This document shows positions 40,108-48,015 of a stretch of DNA of 64,000 bases, piece after piece. The translations under genes were made by a program, and so were the position numbers. The stretch comes from DAINPP01 sp963667315. Lineage in GTDB: Bacteria > Thermotogota > Thermotogae > MWEM01. The stretch is taken from NCBI GenBank assembly GCA_963667315.1, contig OY763325.1, positions 2,480,001-2,544,000 of the forward strand, in the 5' to 3' direction. The notes beneath the pieces are model-generated. The model made no database searches. It was not told the DNA's origin and saw only the letters and a list, made by a program, of their open reading frames with translations. Numbering within the stretch: the stretch's first letter is position 1; every line of letters begins with the position of its first letter.

Positions 40108-40908
40108 TTAAAAAAGCTCCCTGTTACTCGCCCTATAATCATCCCCAGTAACTTCAAGAATGTAATTCTTCATCATCAGCCTGGAATAGATCCTCGGACC
40201 AAGCCACTTTTGTAGTTCAATCTTAGGCGTGTTCGTCGTTGCTATCAGCCCTTTCCGATGATCATTTCTGACATCAAGCATCTTGAACAAAAGATCTATA
40301 ATAAAATCCTTCCTGAGCTCAGTACCGAGATCGTCGTATATCAGAACTTCCGGTTTTTCGAGGGTCCGGTAATACTCCTCAATCTCTTTGAATGACCCTG
40401 TGGACTTTGGTCTTGCGAAGACGACTGGAATATTTCTCAAGACAAGCTCCTTGTACATGGCTACAACAATATGGGTTTTGCCGACACCGTTCGGGCCAGT
40501 AACTATAATTCCTTTACCATCCAGATAGGCCTCTTTCTGGAAATATCTCTCGGCAGTACCCAACAATGCTTTTTGAGACTTATTTGTTGGTACATAACTC
40601 TCGAATGAGGCTTTTTCCAGATTTGGCGGTATGTGTTCAGAAATCTTTTTCTGAAGTCTGAACATCGCCTTGTAACTCCTGTAATCAGGGCATATATAGC
40701 AACAATTCTTTTGAATATCAAAAATATAACCATTTTTTGTGCAATTCGCCGGCCCTTTACAAGCCTCTCTGCATGCTTTAAGTGCATCAACCGGTTCCAG
40801 TTCCTTTTCGGCAAATATGGCTCGCTGCTCACCTCTCCGAAGGTTTCTGCCACGCGAAAGATTTCTGCTCAATTCCTGTATCAGTGCTTCCGCTTGTTCC
40901 CTGCTCAT
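40108..40908 (-). CDS. DnaC/DnaI-like helicase loader
   Basis: 266 residues. Cys cluster at about 40-72 (CREACKGPANC...NCCYIC) as in DnaI N-terminal zinc domains; AAA+ core with Walker A TGPNGVGKTH near 138 and Walker B VLIYDDLGTEL, then an arginine finger region (RIYSRLMM). Loads the host helicase at the phage origin. Overlaps the initiator gene by 80 bases in another frame. Confidence 0.88.
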   Translation of the reverse strand: MSREQAEALIQELSRNLSRGRNLRRGEQRAIFAEKELEPVDALKACREACKGPANCTKNGYIFDIQKNCCYICPDYRSYKAMFRLQKKISEHIPPNLEKASFESYVPTNKSQKALLGTAERYFQKEAYLDGKGIIVTGPNGVGKTHIVVAMYKELVLRNIPVVFARPKSTGSFKEIEEYYRTLEKPEVLIYDDLGTELRKDFIIDLLFKMLDVRNDHRKGLIATTNTPKIELQKWLGPRIYSRLMMKNYILEVTGDDYRASNRELF

Positions 40909-41770
40909 TATCCAGCACCTCCTCTAAAAGTGCGTTATCATCAATGTTGTAATCCGTTCCGTAGTCATGGCCTCTCACGAGGTCGGATGTGTCTTTTTTT
41001 GATTGTTGGAAATTTTGTGGTTGATCGCCGTCGTAAACTCTTTCGAGCACCCTTGTTGGATTGGTATCGTTTTTGATCAACCAATCAAAATTTGCAACCC
41101 ACGGTTTCCTTCCGTTTTTTGGAATTGAGTCCCCTTTCAAGAACGGGGTTTTTTCAGCTTCAATAAAAACTTTTTCCCATTTCTCAAGAGAATCATAAAG
41201 CTTTTTCTCCCATCTCTTTTTGATCAACGTTTTCCTTTCGTCAGTAAGCACTTTCACTTTCGGTAGAGAAGTGCAGATGTTGTTGTATAAATCCACGAGT
41301 TCCTGATATGGAAATTTTTCTTTTATAGTATTTTCTTTCTTCTTATCTCTTAACTCTTTACTCTTATACCGTGTTTCGTTAACCGTTTCGGGAACTGTTC
41401 CGTTAACTGTTTCACTTTCTGTTTCGTTAACTGTTTCTGCGTGAAACACTTTCTTATTTACTGTTTCTGTCTGAAACAGTTTTCCAAGGAAATAAATCGC
41501 ATAACTTTTCTTTCCTTTCCCATTCGAGAAATCAATTAATCCTGCTTGTTTAAGTTTGTTTCTTTTCCTCCAAATCTCCGTTCTTGATAACCCGGACAAT
41601 ATCTCAAGTTTGGGATTCCCGATTTGAGCACGTGATCCGATGAGGTTATTTTTTGTCCGTGATCTGTTTATCTCAGATACAACCGCAAAAAATAAGCCGA
41701 TATCAGATGCGTCCAGCTCTAAATCCAGTCGGATTCGCCAAAACGAATTGATCAGGTCAACATACGTCAT
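40829..41770 (-). CDS. Phage replication initiator
   Basis: 313 residues. N-terminal winged-helix-like region (LSGLSRTEIWRKRNKLKQAGLIDF) as in phage replisome organisers. A linker at about 102-134 repeats ETVN four times (ETVNETES, ETVNGTVP, ETVNETRY). Ends in a charged tail. Works with the loader encoded next. ATG after AAGGAGATGG. Confidence 0.72.
   Translation of the reverse strand: MTYVDLINSFWRIRLDLELDASDIGLFFAVVSEINRSRTKNNLIGSRAQIGNPKLEILSGLSRTEIWRKRNKLKQAGLIDFSNGKGKKSYAIYFLGKLFQTETVNKKVFHAETVNETESETVNGTVPETVNETRYKSKELRDKKKENTIKEKFPYQELVDLYNNICTSLPKVKVLTDERKTLIKKRWEKKLYDSLEKWEKVFIEAEKTPFLKGDSIPKNGRKPWVANFDWLIKNDTNPTRVLERVYDGDQPQNFQQSKKDTSDLVRGHDYGTDYNIDDNALLEEVLDNEQGTSGSTDTGIEQKSFAWQKPSER
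41375..41467. repeat. Iteron-like repeats inside the initiator gene
   Basis: CGTTAAC[CT]GTTTC appears at about 41377-41389, 41401-41413 and 41425-41437 with 23-24 base spacing. A partial copy (TTTACTGTTTC) ends at 41467. They encode the ETVN repeat. Lambda's origin also lies within its initiator gene, so this is a candidate origin. Confidence 0.5.
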
Positions 41771-41790
41771 ATCGCCATCTCCTTGCTATA

Positions 41791-41814
41791 AAAACTCCCC
41801 GCCCGAAGACGGGG
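41791..41814 (-). terminator. Terminator after recT
   Basis: CCCCGTC-TTCG-GGCGGGG then AGTTTTTAT on the minus strand, before the initiator gene. Confidence 0.8.
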
Positions 41815-41844
41815 AAAATGGGGTAACACTATTAAAGTTTGTGA

Positions 41845-43760
41845 TCAGTTATCACCTTCTCGATTGAAAACAGCATTGCTGATTCGCTTCATTTTTTCAG
41901 TTTCTTTTTTCTCTTCAGGAGTTTTTTCTTTTTCAGGTTCAGAATCATTTTCCTGTTCTGAAATCTCAGATTCAACATCATCGTTTGTTTCTGTAGCATC
42001 GATATCTATCCAGTCCGTCTGATCTTCAACCGTACTCATATCAATATCAATCTCCTTCTTGGTTGTCTCATCGTTGGATAAACCTCTCTGAAGTTCAATT
42101 GAGAGCGGCAGATACTTACAAAGCCTTTTGATGACACTCTTTTTTGCCATCTCATCATAGTCAGTATTCCAGGGGCTGAAACTCTTCGCCTTTGCTCTCT
42201 TTCTGACTTTTTCAATGTCTTCCATGCTCATCACAAGAAATGAGTATCCTCCGCCTTTTAAATGGGCAACTGCATAGTATGCAATTGTTTTTCCTCTGTT
42301 GTTCAGGACCGGTTTATGCCTCAGATTAGCGTTAAGACCGTACTCAAAATCGAATTCATCGTTTTCTCGAACTTCATGTGCATCAATATTGAGGCTGCCT
42401 TCTGAACGATAGAACAGATCTAACATTCCTTTATCACAATCCCCATAGTTTTCCATCCTATGGGAGTGGACTATATCATTATCTCTTTCGAGATACTCTG
42501 CGCTTCGGACGGGTGCTCAAATCCCGTTCTACTCTTAAAAAAGATAGTCTCTACACTACATCAATCACAATATTTCCATTTATAACCTGCTGAAGTTTTA
42601 CGTTTTCCTTTGCACACTCCCAACACTGATGTTGGATGGACATGAACGCTTTCTGCTGCTTCTTTAATGGTCTTAAAAACTTTTATAACATTGCCGTTTT
42701 CGTCCAACTTCGCAACTTTTCTCTTTCTGTTACAATTGCCACGCATTGCTTTCTTGTTTGATTCCGCAATTTTTTTCTTTGTATCATCTGGCATTCCGTT
42801 TTTGAACTGAATCAAAGCTTTTGTTCTTAATTTTGCCTTTGTTTCTTTAGTTCTCGGCTTACCGATTGTCGGTCCGGTGAGCTGGGTTTGGATTATTTTC
42901 AACTTTTTAGCTTTAGGTAATTTCTTCCAGTATTCTTTGTTTTTCTTTGATAACTTTTTTCGTGTTTCTTCCGATGGACAATACCCAGTGTTTCCCGGTC
43001 CACCTGAAGAAATATTGTATTCTGGCTTTTTAAGTCTGATATATTCCTTTTCTTTTTCGTTTAATTCATTGATAGAGCATTCTTCCAAAACCGAAAATTC
43101 AAAATTATCAATTCCATACTTTTTAAGATCCTTTGATAATTCATATTTGAATTTTCCGGCACTCCATCTGTGTCCAGCCCACCTCCTTCTTATATTTCTG
43201 CTTTGTCCGATATACCTTTTATTGTTGATTTTATTTCTTATCATGTAAATCCCAATCATTAAGTCTCCTTTGTACAATTGTGATTGATACAGCACGGGAT
43301 TACCCGAAATACTGGAGGGTTTCCCCGTTAGCAGCTAAAATAGCCACACCCCTGAGCTAAGGGTTCACAGAATTTGCTATAAGCATCACTGCTTAAAGGG
43401 GCAAAAGGTTTACCCAAGCTGGAATTGGCACTCTACCGTTCCCAGTTTTTTGTTTCTGTACGGGATCAGATAGCACTGACCTGTCGGTCCCGGTTCCAGA
43501 CCGAGTTGAGCAGCAGTCATGATTGCCCCCAGGAGTGATGCCTGGGAACAATCTAAAAGTTGTGGATTCTTTCTGATCTCCGTAAACGCAATTCTTGCAA
43601 TTCTTTCTGCAGATACATGTTTCGGAAGAGCTTTTTTTATCTCAGGTGTCATCTGTGTTAGAAGCGTTTGGATGGTACTATACCCTTTGTTTTTATTCAT
43701 TTTCGGATTAGGTGTTTTATTGTTTGCCAGTTTATCTTTTACACTTTTGCTCGTTGCCAT
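41845..43760 (-). CDS. recT: RecT-family single-strand annealing protein, split by an intron
   Basis: Exon 1 is 43760-43412, exon 2 is 42434-41845. Joined, they give 312 residues, the usual RecT length. Exon 1 has ERIARIAFTEIRKNPQLLDCSQASLLGAIM and GPTGQCYLIPYRNK and ends CQFQLG. Exon 2 resumes YKGMLDLFYRSEG (Tyr made across the junction), LRHKP, YYAVAHLKGGGYSFLVMS and LCKYLP. The acidic tail lacks a known motif. RecT anneals strands made by the exonuclease encoded just upstream (TAATG overlap). Unspliced, the exon 1 frame meets a stop at once. Confidence 0.88.
42435..43411 (-). mobile_element. Group I intron carrying a homing endonuclease
   Basis: 977 bases. Exon 1 ends in T and the intron in G, as group I splicing requires. 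The end shows the P7 strands GAGACTATC and GATATAGTCC, a CTC-GAAA-GAG hairpin between them, and a 7-bp stem CCCATAG...CTATGGG near the 3' end. P1 can form from exon GGGT and intron GCCC with a terminal U-G pair. Removal restores recT without a frame change. Experimental splicing is not shown. Confidence 0.85.
42561..43259 (-). CDS. GIY-YIG homing endonuclease in the intron
   Basis: 232 residues. ATG at 43259 follows AAGGAGACTT; an upstream ATG at 43295 has no site. GIYMIRN...YIGQS (GIY-YIG), Arg RRRWAGHR, catalytic Glu region EKEYIR, then NUMOD3-like repeats (SEETRKKLSKKN; TKETKAKLRTKA; DDTKKKIAESNKK) and a NUMOD1/IENR1-like HTH at the end. Spreads the intron into intronless recT alleles. Confidence 0.9.
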   Translation of the reverse strand: MIGIYMIRNKINNKRYIGQSRNIRRRWAGHRWSAGKFKYELSKDLKKYGIDNFEFSVLEECSINELNEKEKEYIRLKKPEYNISSGGPGNTGYCPSEETRKKLSKKNKEYWKKLPKAKKLKIIQTQLTGPTIGKPRTKETKAKLRTKALIQFKNGMPDDTKKKIAESNKKAMRGNCNRKRKVAKLDENGNVIKVFKTIKEAAESVHVHPTSVLGVCKGKRKTSAGYKWKYCD

Positions 43761-44704
43761 TATTTCGCCTCCTTAAATGTGAATCGTCTGGTTCCGGGTT
43801 TGATCCTGTATTTTTTGTACATGTCTGGATGATCTTTCTGAAAAGCTTTACTATCAAAGGAAGGTTTCGAGGTAGGCCAACTGATATTGTAATGCTCAGT
43901 CATAGCCTTGGCATGTTCGCCTACCTTGGCTTTTACCTTGTTTTCGTATTCTGTTTTTTGAGTGGTAAGTGTTTTGATCACCTTTTTTACTTCATCAAGC
44001 TTATAAAGAAGAACATCTGCTTCCTGATCCAGTTCAATAACTTCTGGATCATTCCCTTCCGGGAACATTTTCAGAATAAGGTCTTTTGAATCATCACTTC
44101 CGTCTAGTTCCGGTGGAATTTTCTTCATGACATGCTCTTCCCAGAATTCCTTTTCCTGTTCAATGAGCATGGTTATAAGCTCTTCATCCCTTTCAATTTC
44201 CTTCCAGACGAACTTCTGACCGCCTATCAGGCAGGCAAAATAAGCTTTTTCAGCACCGGTTACAGCCATGTAGTGCATGACTTGGATGATGTATTCCTGT
44301 GGGATTTCATCACCTTCCCATTTGTCTTTGTTGAAAACAGAGGTTGTTTTACATTCGAGGATGGCATTTTCTCCGACAATTCTTCTGTCGATATTGGCGA
44401 TCATCCAGTCATATTCCGGGTGGATCAGGATCTTGTTGACATTGTGGGCCTTCTTTCCGGTCACTCTTGAGAATTCCTTTGCCACAATATCCTCAAGAAT
44501 ATTTCCCCATCGTGCTGCTTCACCTGCCGGTTCGGGTGCGATTTCTCCAGTCTTTTCCATGTACAGTCTGATGGAAGATTTGTAACTGTTCAACCCCAGT
44601 AATGATGGTGCATCGCTTCCACCGATGGCTTTTCTTCTCTCTTCTTTCCACTCTTCATATGTCATTTCTCTTTTATCTATTGATTTAGCCATTTGTATAT
44701 TCAT
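43760..44704 (-). CDS. YqaJ-family exonuclease
   Basis: 314 residues. AIGGSDAPSLLGLN (about 27-40), NILEDIVAKEF, IANIDR and LECKTT (metal-binding Glu/Lys) are the lambda-exonuclease-like PD-(D/E)XK motifs. It chews one strand from DNA ends for RecT. A coiled coil follows before the end. ATG after GAGGTGTG. Confidence 0.88.
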   Translation of the reverse strand: MNIQMAKSIDKREMTYEEWKEERRKAIGGSDAPSLLGLNSYKSSIRLYMEKTGEIAPEPAGEAARWGNILEDIVAKEFSRVTGKKAHNVNKILIHPEYDWMIANIDRRIVGENAILECKTTSVFNKDKWEGDEIPQEYIIQVMHYMAVTGAEKAYFACLIGGQKFVWKEIERDEELITMLIEQEKEFWEEHVMKKIPPELDGSDDSKDLILKMFPEGNDPEVIELDQEADVLLYKLDEVKKVIKTLTTQKTEYENKVKAKVGEHAKAMTEHYNISWPTSKPSFDSKAFQKDHPDMYKKYRIKPGTRRFTFKEAK

Positions 44705-44889
44705 ACATCACACCTCTCTTTTCTCCATGTCCCTACTGGATCAAATTCAAATTCCTTTTTCAAAGTCTCTCTCGTATCCTTGTCCAGCTTCTCATACCAT
44801 TCATAAGCCATATCAAGCTGTGACTCCTCTATTTCGCGTTCCATGAAATGATAATCATGATACATATCCGTATTAGCATTAAGTCTCAT
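44701..44889 (-). CDS. Small early phage protein (62 aa)
   Basis: Charged helical peptide MRLNANTDMYHDYHFMEREI; ends over the exonuclease start (ATGA). Unknown. Confidence 0.6.
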   Translation of the reverse strand: MRLNANTDMYHDYHFMEREIEESQLDMAYEWYEKLDKDTRETLKKEFEFDPVGTWRKERCDV

Positions 44890-45290
44890 TTCTCCACCTC
44901 TTTCGTGAACTCAGAAACATCAACATCGAAGATCTCCGCAAACTCCTGCAACCTCGGTTCTGATGGCGTAACTTTCGCGGCTTCATACTTGCCAATCGAT
45001 GAAGTTGGAATCTTCAACATCACCGCAACAACTCTCTGGGTATAGTTTTTTTCTTTCCTGAGTCTTTTAAGGTTGCCGGCGATTCTCAGCCTCTGTGCAG
45101 CTATTTCTCTGCTTCTCTTCCTATTTCTGAATTCTTTTTCTTTTTTCAATTCAAGTTCTTCTTTTGATATCTCCGGTTTACTGAATCGGGATTTTTCTTC
45201 CTCTTCTGTGATAGGAAAGCCTTCTGCCCGTTCAAGTCCTACCAGCTTACCGTAAGCATGTAAGGTGTCTTCATTTATACTTAATTCCAT
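44886..45290 (-). CDS. XRE-like DNA-binding protein with long N-terminal helix
   Basis: 134 residues. HTH at about 72-125: LKRLRKEKNYTQRVVAVMLKIPTSSIGKYEAAK. The first 70 residues are charged and may be a coiled coil. An early regulator whose target is unknown. Confidence 0.7.
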   Translation of the reverse strand: MELSINEDTLHAYGKLVGLERAEGFPITEEEEKSRFSKPEISKEELELKKEKEFRNRKRSREIAAQRLRIAGNLKRLRKEKNYTQRVVAVMLKIPTSSIGKYEAAKVTPSEPRLQEFAEIFDVDVSEFTKEVEK

Positions 45291-45511
45291 TTGGACTCAC
45301 CTTTCCTTATGCTATAATTCTCATGTTTATAAGTTTTTGTTTCACACTGAGCGGTGAGGTATTGCAGTACCTTCTCCGCTCTTTCCTTTGCAGATGATGA
45401 ATTCCATGCCTGCTCGGATCGGTTCTTCAGAACTTCTCTTGCTTTGTCTATATCTGGAATCGGGTATCTGTCTATTACTCTTTTCCAAGCATTTTGTCCT
45501 TGTTTTTTCAA
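45281..45511 (-). CDS. Small early phage protein (76 aa)
   Basis: TTG start after GGAGGTG. KKQGQNAWKRVIDRYPIPDID reads as real protein. Overlaps the 182-aa frame over 170 bases. Unknown. Confidence 0.5.
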   Translation of the reverse strand: MKKQGQNAWKRVIDRYPIPDIDKAREVLKNRSEQAWNSSSAKERAEKVLQYLTAQCETKTYKHENYSIRKGESKWN

Positions 45512-45890
45512 TCTCTTCACCTCCTTTGAACAATAAAAACTGACTTTCAATCCGTTTCCTTTCTTCCTTTACCCGTTCCTGCATCGCTTTCGGATCATAG
45601 TGTTCAATCAGTTTGTTACTAGCTTGATTTTCTGCTATTACCAGGATGAATAGTTCCATTAATTTATCTATGATTTTGTCTTGAGCAGTATCTATTCTGA
45701 CAGCTTTACAGTAAGCATATGAATCAGTTTTACCAAGATGTTCGATAAGATTGTCTTCTTCCTCTTCCCAATGGTTGTATTCCTTTATAAGTTGCAGTCC
45801 TTCCGTTCCAGCACCAATACTGACAATGTTTTCATACATAAAACGGAGCATATCTGAAATTCTCAACTTCACAGTTGTCTTCCCCGGCAT
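45342..45890 (-). CDS. Early phage protein, unknown (182 aa)
   Basis: MPGKTTVKLRISDMLRFMYE start after GAGGTAA. The first 120 or so residues look well formed and helical. The last 60 overlap the 76-aa gene in another frame and look less natural, so the gene may be frameshifted or truncated at the end. Confidence 0.55.
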   Translation of the reverse strand: MPGKTTVKLRISDMLRFMYENIVSIGAGTEGLQLIKEYNHWEEEEDNLIEHLGKTDSYAYCKAVRIDTAQDKIIDKLMELFILVIAENQASNKLIEHYDPKAMQERVKEERKRIESQFLLFKGGEEIEKTRTKCLEKSNRQIPDSRYRQSKRSSEEPIRAGMEFIICKGKSGEGTAIPHRSV

Positions 45891-46065
45891 TTACCTCACC
45901 TCCCAAAATCTCAATGATATTCCAGTTTGATAATCTACAGAAAAGCTCGATCGCTTTGAGGTAACCAAGAGCTAAATTCATATCCATTGAGTTCCGAATG
46001 GGTTTATTAAGCAGATTTTTGACATCTTCCTTGTACTCCCGTTTCTCGCGCTCTTCTCTTGTCAT
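45832..46065 (-). CDS. Small early phage protein (77 aa)
   Basis: MTREEREKREYKEDVKNLLN; strong GGAGGAGG site. Helical. Unknown. Confidence 0.55.
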   Translation of the reverse strand: MTREEREKREYKEDVKNLLNKPIRNSMDMNLALGYLKAIELFCRLSNWNIIEILGGEVNAGEDNCEVENFRYAPFYV

Positions 46066-46171
46066 CCTTTTCCTCCTCCTTTTCCCGGTGTTTCCAGTTG
46101 GCTAAAAGTATTCCTTTTTGCTCATCCCGGAATACTTTAAGATGCTTTTCGTATTCTTCTCTGAGTGCCAT
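46007..46171 (-). CDS. Possible small early protein (54 aa)
   Basis: MALREEYEKHLKVFRDEQKG, fits between genes at 46137 and 45832, with overlaps on both sides; weak ribosome site. Confidence 0.42.
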   Translation of the reverse strand: MALREEYEKHLKVFRDEQKGILLANWKHREKEEEKDDKRRARETGVQGRCQKSA

Positions 46172-46343
46172 TCAGTCTCGCCTCCCGCTGTTCATCTGTG
46201 ATGATGTTTGTTACAATCGCCGTCTGAGCTTTCTTTCTCCTGTCTTCCTGAAGGATCCTTTTTGCCTGAGATAGTTCCATCTGTGCCTGTGTTGCTTCTT
46301 TCACGTGTTCCTGTTCGATAATTGTTTCTGCAAGTGTTGGCAT
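46137..46343 (-). CDS. Small early phage protein (68 aa)
   Basis: ATG at 46343 after AAGGAGGAT. MPTLAETIIEQEHVKEATQA, helical. Unknown. Confidence 0.6.
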   Translation of the reverse strand: MPTLAETIIEQEHVKEATQAQMELSQAKRILQEDRRKKAQTAIVTNIITDEQREARLNGTQRRIRKAS

Positions 46344-46344
46344 T

Positions 46345-46644
46345 TTAATCCTCCTTAAAATAAATCTCGTGAGTATCCGAGTCGATTTTTTCATTGAGTT
46401 GCCTGCTGCGTGATAACAGTCTGAAAAGCCTGTCGTTTGCAAAAATACATTCGGCAGTGTTTCCGTTTCTGAGGGCGATATCAATCTGTTCGCTCAAACT
46501 TTCGATTTCATCCAGCATGTCTTTCTGAAGTCCGAGTTTTGATCTTAAAACTGCCAATTGAAATTTCACATCTTTCATGATTCTTTTCGCTTTGATTTTT
46601 CCTGCTGTTTCAGTGAAGCTTGGTTTTTCTTTTGTGGCTGTCAT
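46345..46644 (-). CDS. Early phage protein (99 aa)
   Basis: Helical, MTATKEKPSFTETAGKIKAK; ATG after GAGGTGAA. Unknown. Confidence 0.58.
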   Translation of the reverse strand: MTATKEKPSFTETAGKIKAKRIMKDVKFQLAVLRSKLGLQKDMLDEIESLSEQIDIALRNGNTAECIFANDRLFRLLSRSRQLNEKIDSDTHEIYFKED

Positions 46645-46657
46645 TTTTTCACCTCGT

Positions 46658-47167
46658 TCAAAATTTGTATTTCATAAACACCTCATTCTGAGGCAGTGGA
46701 CAGTTATCTATCCATTCCATTTCTTTGATCTTCCAACCTAAAGGCACCAAACCAAGTTTTTCCCAACCATGTACATCTGCTGGGAATACATTAACTCTCA
46801 AAGTTTTTTCTCGTAGTACTGGATTGCCACTATCCGTAAAGAGCAACCAATCAATGAAAGACTCACTATCATGCAATGTAAATGTAATTCCATCTAGTTC
46901 TCCCAAGATATCCATTAACTCAAATTTATAGAGAGCGGTATACATGATGATCTTTGCCTCTGAAGTCTGTCTGATCTCTCTGATGATTTCCAGTACTTTT
47001 TGTGGATAAAGCATCGGTTCTCCTCCTGTAAGGATTACCATTTCAAACTCACTGTAATCACCCTGATAAGTAGGCAATTGTTCAATAGCATGGTCGTTGT
47101 TGCAGCATTTCGGACAGTTTCTGTTGCAGTCTGCCCATAATAAAAGCCTGAGTGTTTTTTTCTCCAT
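46658..47167 (-). CDS. Phage-encoded short radical SAM protein
   Basis: 169 residues. CNRNCPKC near 14-21 is a Cx3Cx2C iron-sulphur motif, followed by VILTGGEPM (SAM-binding GGEP). Its length fits small activases such as NrdG or QueE-like enzymes, but I see no partner (no ribonucleotide reductase or queuosine genes) and no distinguishing motif. It starts the early operon just after the Cro-like gene, behind a structured leader. ATG after AAAGGAG. Confidence 0.75.
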   Translation of the reverse strand: MEKKTLRLLLWADCNRNCPKCCNNDHAIEQLPTYQGDYSEFEMVILTGGEPMLYPQKVLEIIREIRQTSEAKIIMYTALYKFELMDILGELDGITFTLHDSESFIDWLLFTDSGNPVLREKTLRVNVFPADVHGWEKLGLVPLGWKIKEMEWIDNCPLPQNEVFMKYKF

Positions 47168-47182
47168 TTTTCTCCTTTCCCT

Positions 47183-47268
47183 CCTGATAAGAAAATGAGG
47201 AGCTTCCGGGGATTTCAGGAATATAAGGGGGTGGAAACTCCTCTAACGTGTTTCATCTATTTATCAGG
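47183..47268 (-). promoter_or_regulatory. Structured leader before the radical SAM gene
   Basis: Nested stems: CCTGATAA (47183-47190) with TTATCAGG (47261-47268), and GAGGAGcTTCC with GGAAaCTCCTC inside. The outer stem touches a GGAGGG ribosome-like site. May be an attenuator, antitermination site or riboswitch; no family recognised. Confidence 0.42.
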
Positions 47269-47358
47269 GATTGTAGCCATCTGAGTGTTGATCAAAAATC
47301 GTTTTATAATTCCTGTGTTGAATATTTGGTTTTCAAAGACCGTGATTCTTCGGTTCTT

Positions 47359-47571
47359 TTATTCTGAGTGTTGCTTTGTGCTCGGGAATAAATGATCAAT
47401 AGGTATTTTCAGAGCTTTGGATATTGCAAGTGCGTTCGATATCTTTGGTTCTCTGCTTCCTGTCTCAATTCTGTAAATACCAGATGTTGAAAGCCCGGTT
47501 AATTTGGCTAGTTCAGAGCGAGATACATTTAAATTTTCTCGAAACTCTTGTAAATTATTGACATAGTTCAA
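47359..47571 (-). CDS. Cro-like XRE regulator
   Basis: 70 residues. HTH: FRENLNVSRSELAKLTGLSTSGIYRIETG. TTG start after GGCGGTG. Divergent from the repressor over three operators. First gene of the lytic transcript. Confidence 0.8.
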   Translation of the reverse strand: MNYVNNLQEFRENLNVSRSELAKLTGLSTSGIYRIETGSREPKISNALAISKALKIPIDHLFPSTKQHSE

Positions 47572-47590
47572 TTTATTTCACCGCCTTTCG

Positions 47591-47676
47591 TTGACAAATG
47601 TAATATACCATAATAATTGACTTATGTCAAGATAAATAGTAAAAAAATTTTTCTTACGCAAATTGACATGTGTCAA
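47591..47676. promoter_or_regulatory. Three operator sites of the lysogeny switch
   Basis: TTGAC-N4-GTCAA sites at 47617-47630 and 47663-47676 and a degenerate one (TTGACAAATGTAA) at 47591. The first two overlap the -35 boxes of the minus and plus promoters. Confidence 0.68.
47602..47630 (-). promoter_or_regulatory. Early lytic promoter
   Basis: TTGACA, 17 bases, TATATT on the minus strand; the -35 lies in the middle operator. Confidence 0.75.
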
Positions 47677-47692
47677 TGGACGGGGGTATAAT
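47663..47692 (+). promoter_or_regulatory. Repressor promoter
   Basis: TTGACA, 18 bases, TATAAT. The -10 ends only five bases before the repressor GTG, so the mRNA is probably leaderless. Confidence 0.75.
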
Positions 47693-47697
47693 AAAAC

Positions 47698-48000
47698 GTG
47701 AATATATTTATTGAGAGATTAAGAACATTAATTGGGGATAAAAAAGCTGTAGAAATAGCAAATGAGATTGATATCTCGCCATCAACACTTTCCTTATACC
47801 TTTCTGGTAAACGCGTTCCGCATTTGGAGGTTATAGTAAAGCTATGTAATTACTTCCATGTTTCCTCAGACTACCTTCTCGGACTCACAGATGAGCCGAA
47901 TGCGAAGGGTGAAGTTCCTATGGATTATGAGGAGCTTAAGGAGATTGCTGAGAAGTATAGGAAAACTATGGAAATGATTGAGGAGATAAGGGAAATCTGA
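47698..48000 (+). CDS. Prophage repressor (CI-like, XRE)
   Basis: 100 residues. HTH: AVEIANEIDISPSTLSLYLSGKRVPHLEVI, then YLLGLTDEP and an acidic helix for pairing. No peptidase domain, so induction must be by another route such as an antirepressor. GTG start with no ribosome site, consistent with a leaderless transcript as for lambda cI. Confidence 0.78.
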   Translation: MNIFIERLRTLIGDKKAVEIANEIDISPSTLSLYLSGKRVPHLEVIVKLCNYFHVSSDYLLGLTDEPNAKGEVPMDYEELKEIAEKYRKTMEMIEEIREI

Positions 48001-48015
48001 TAAAGGACTGATAGA

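Noticed and set aside
46658..47167. Naming the radical SAM gene nrdG or queE
   Set aside because: Only the Cx3Cx2C and GGEP motifs are seen; no partner genes or specific motifs.
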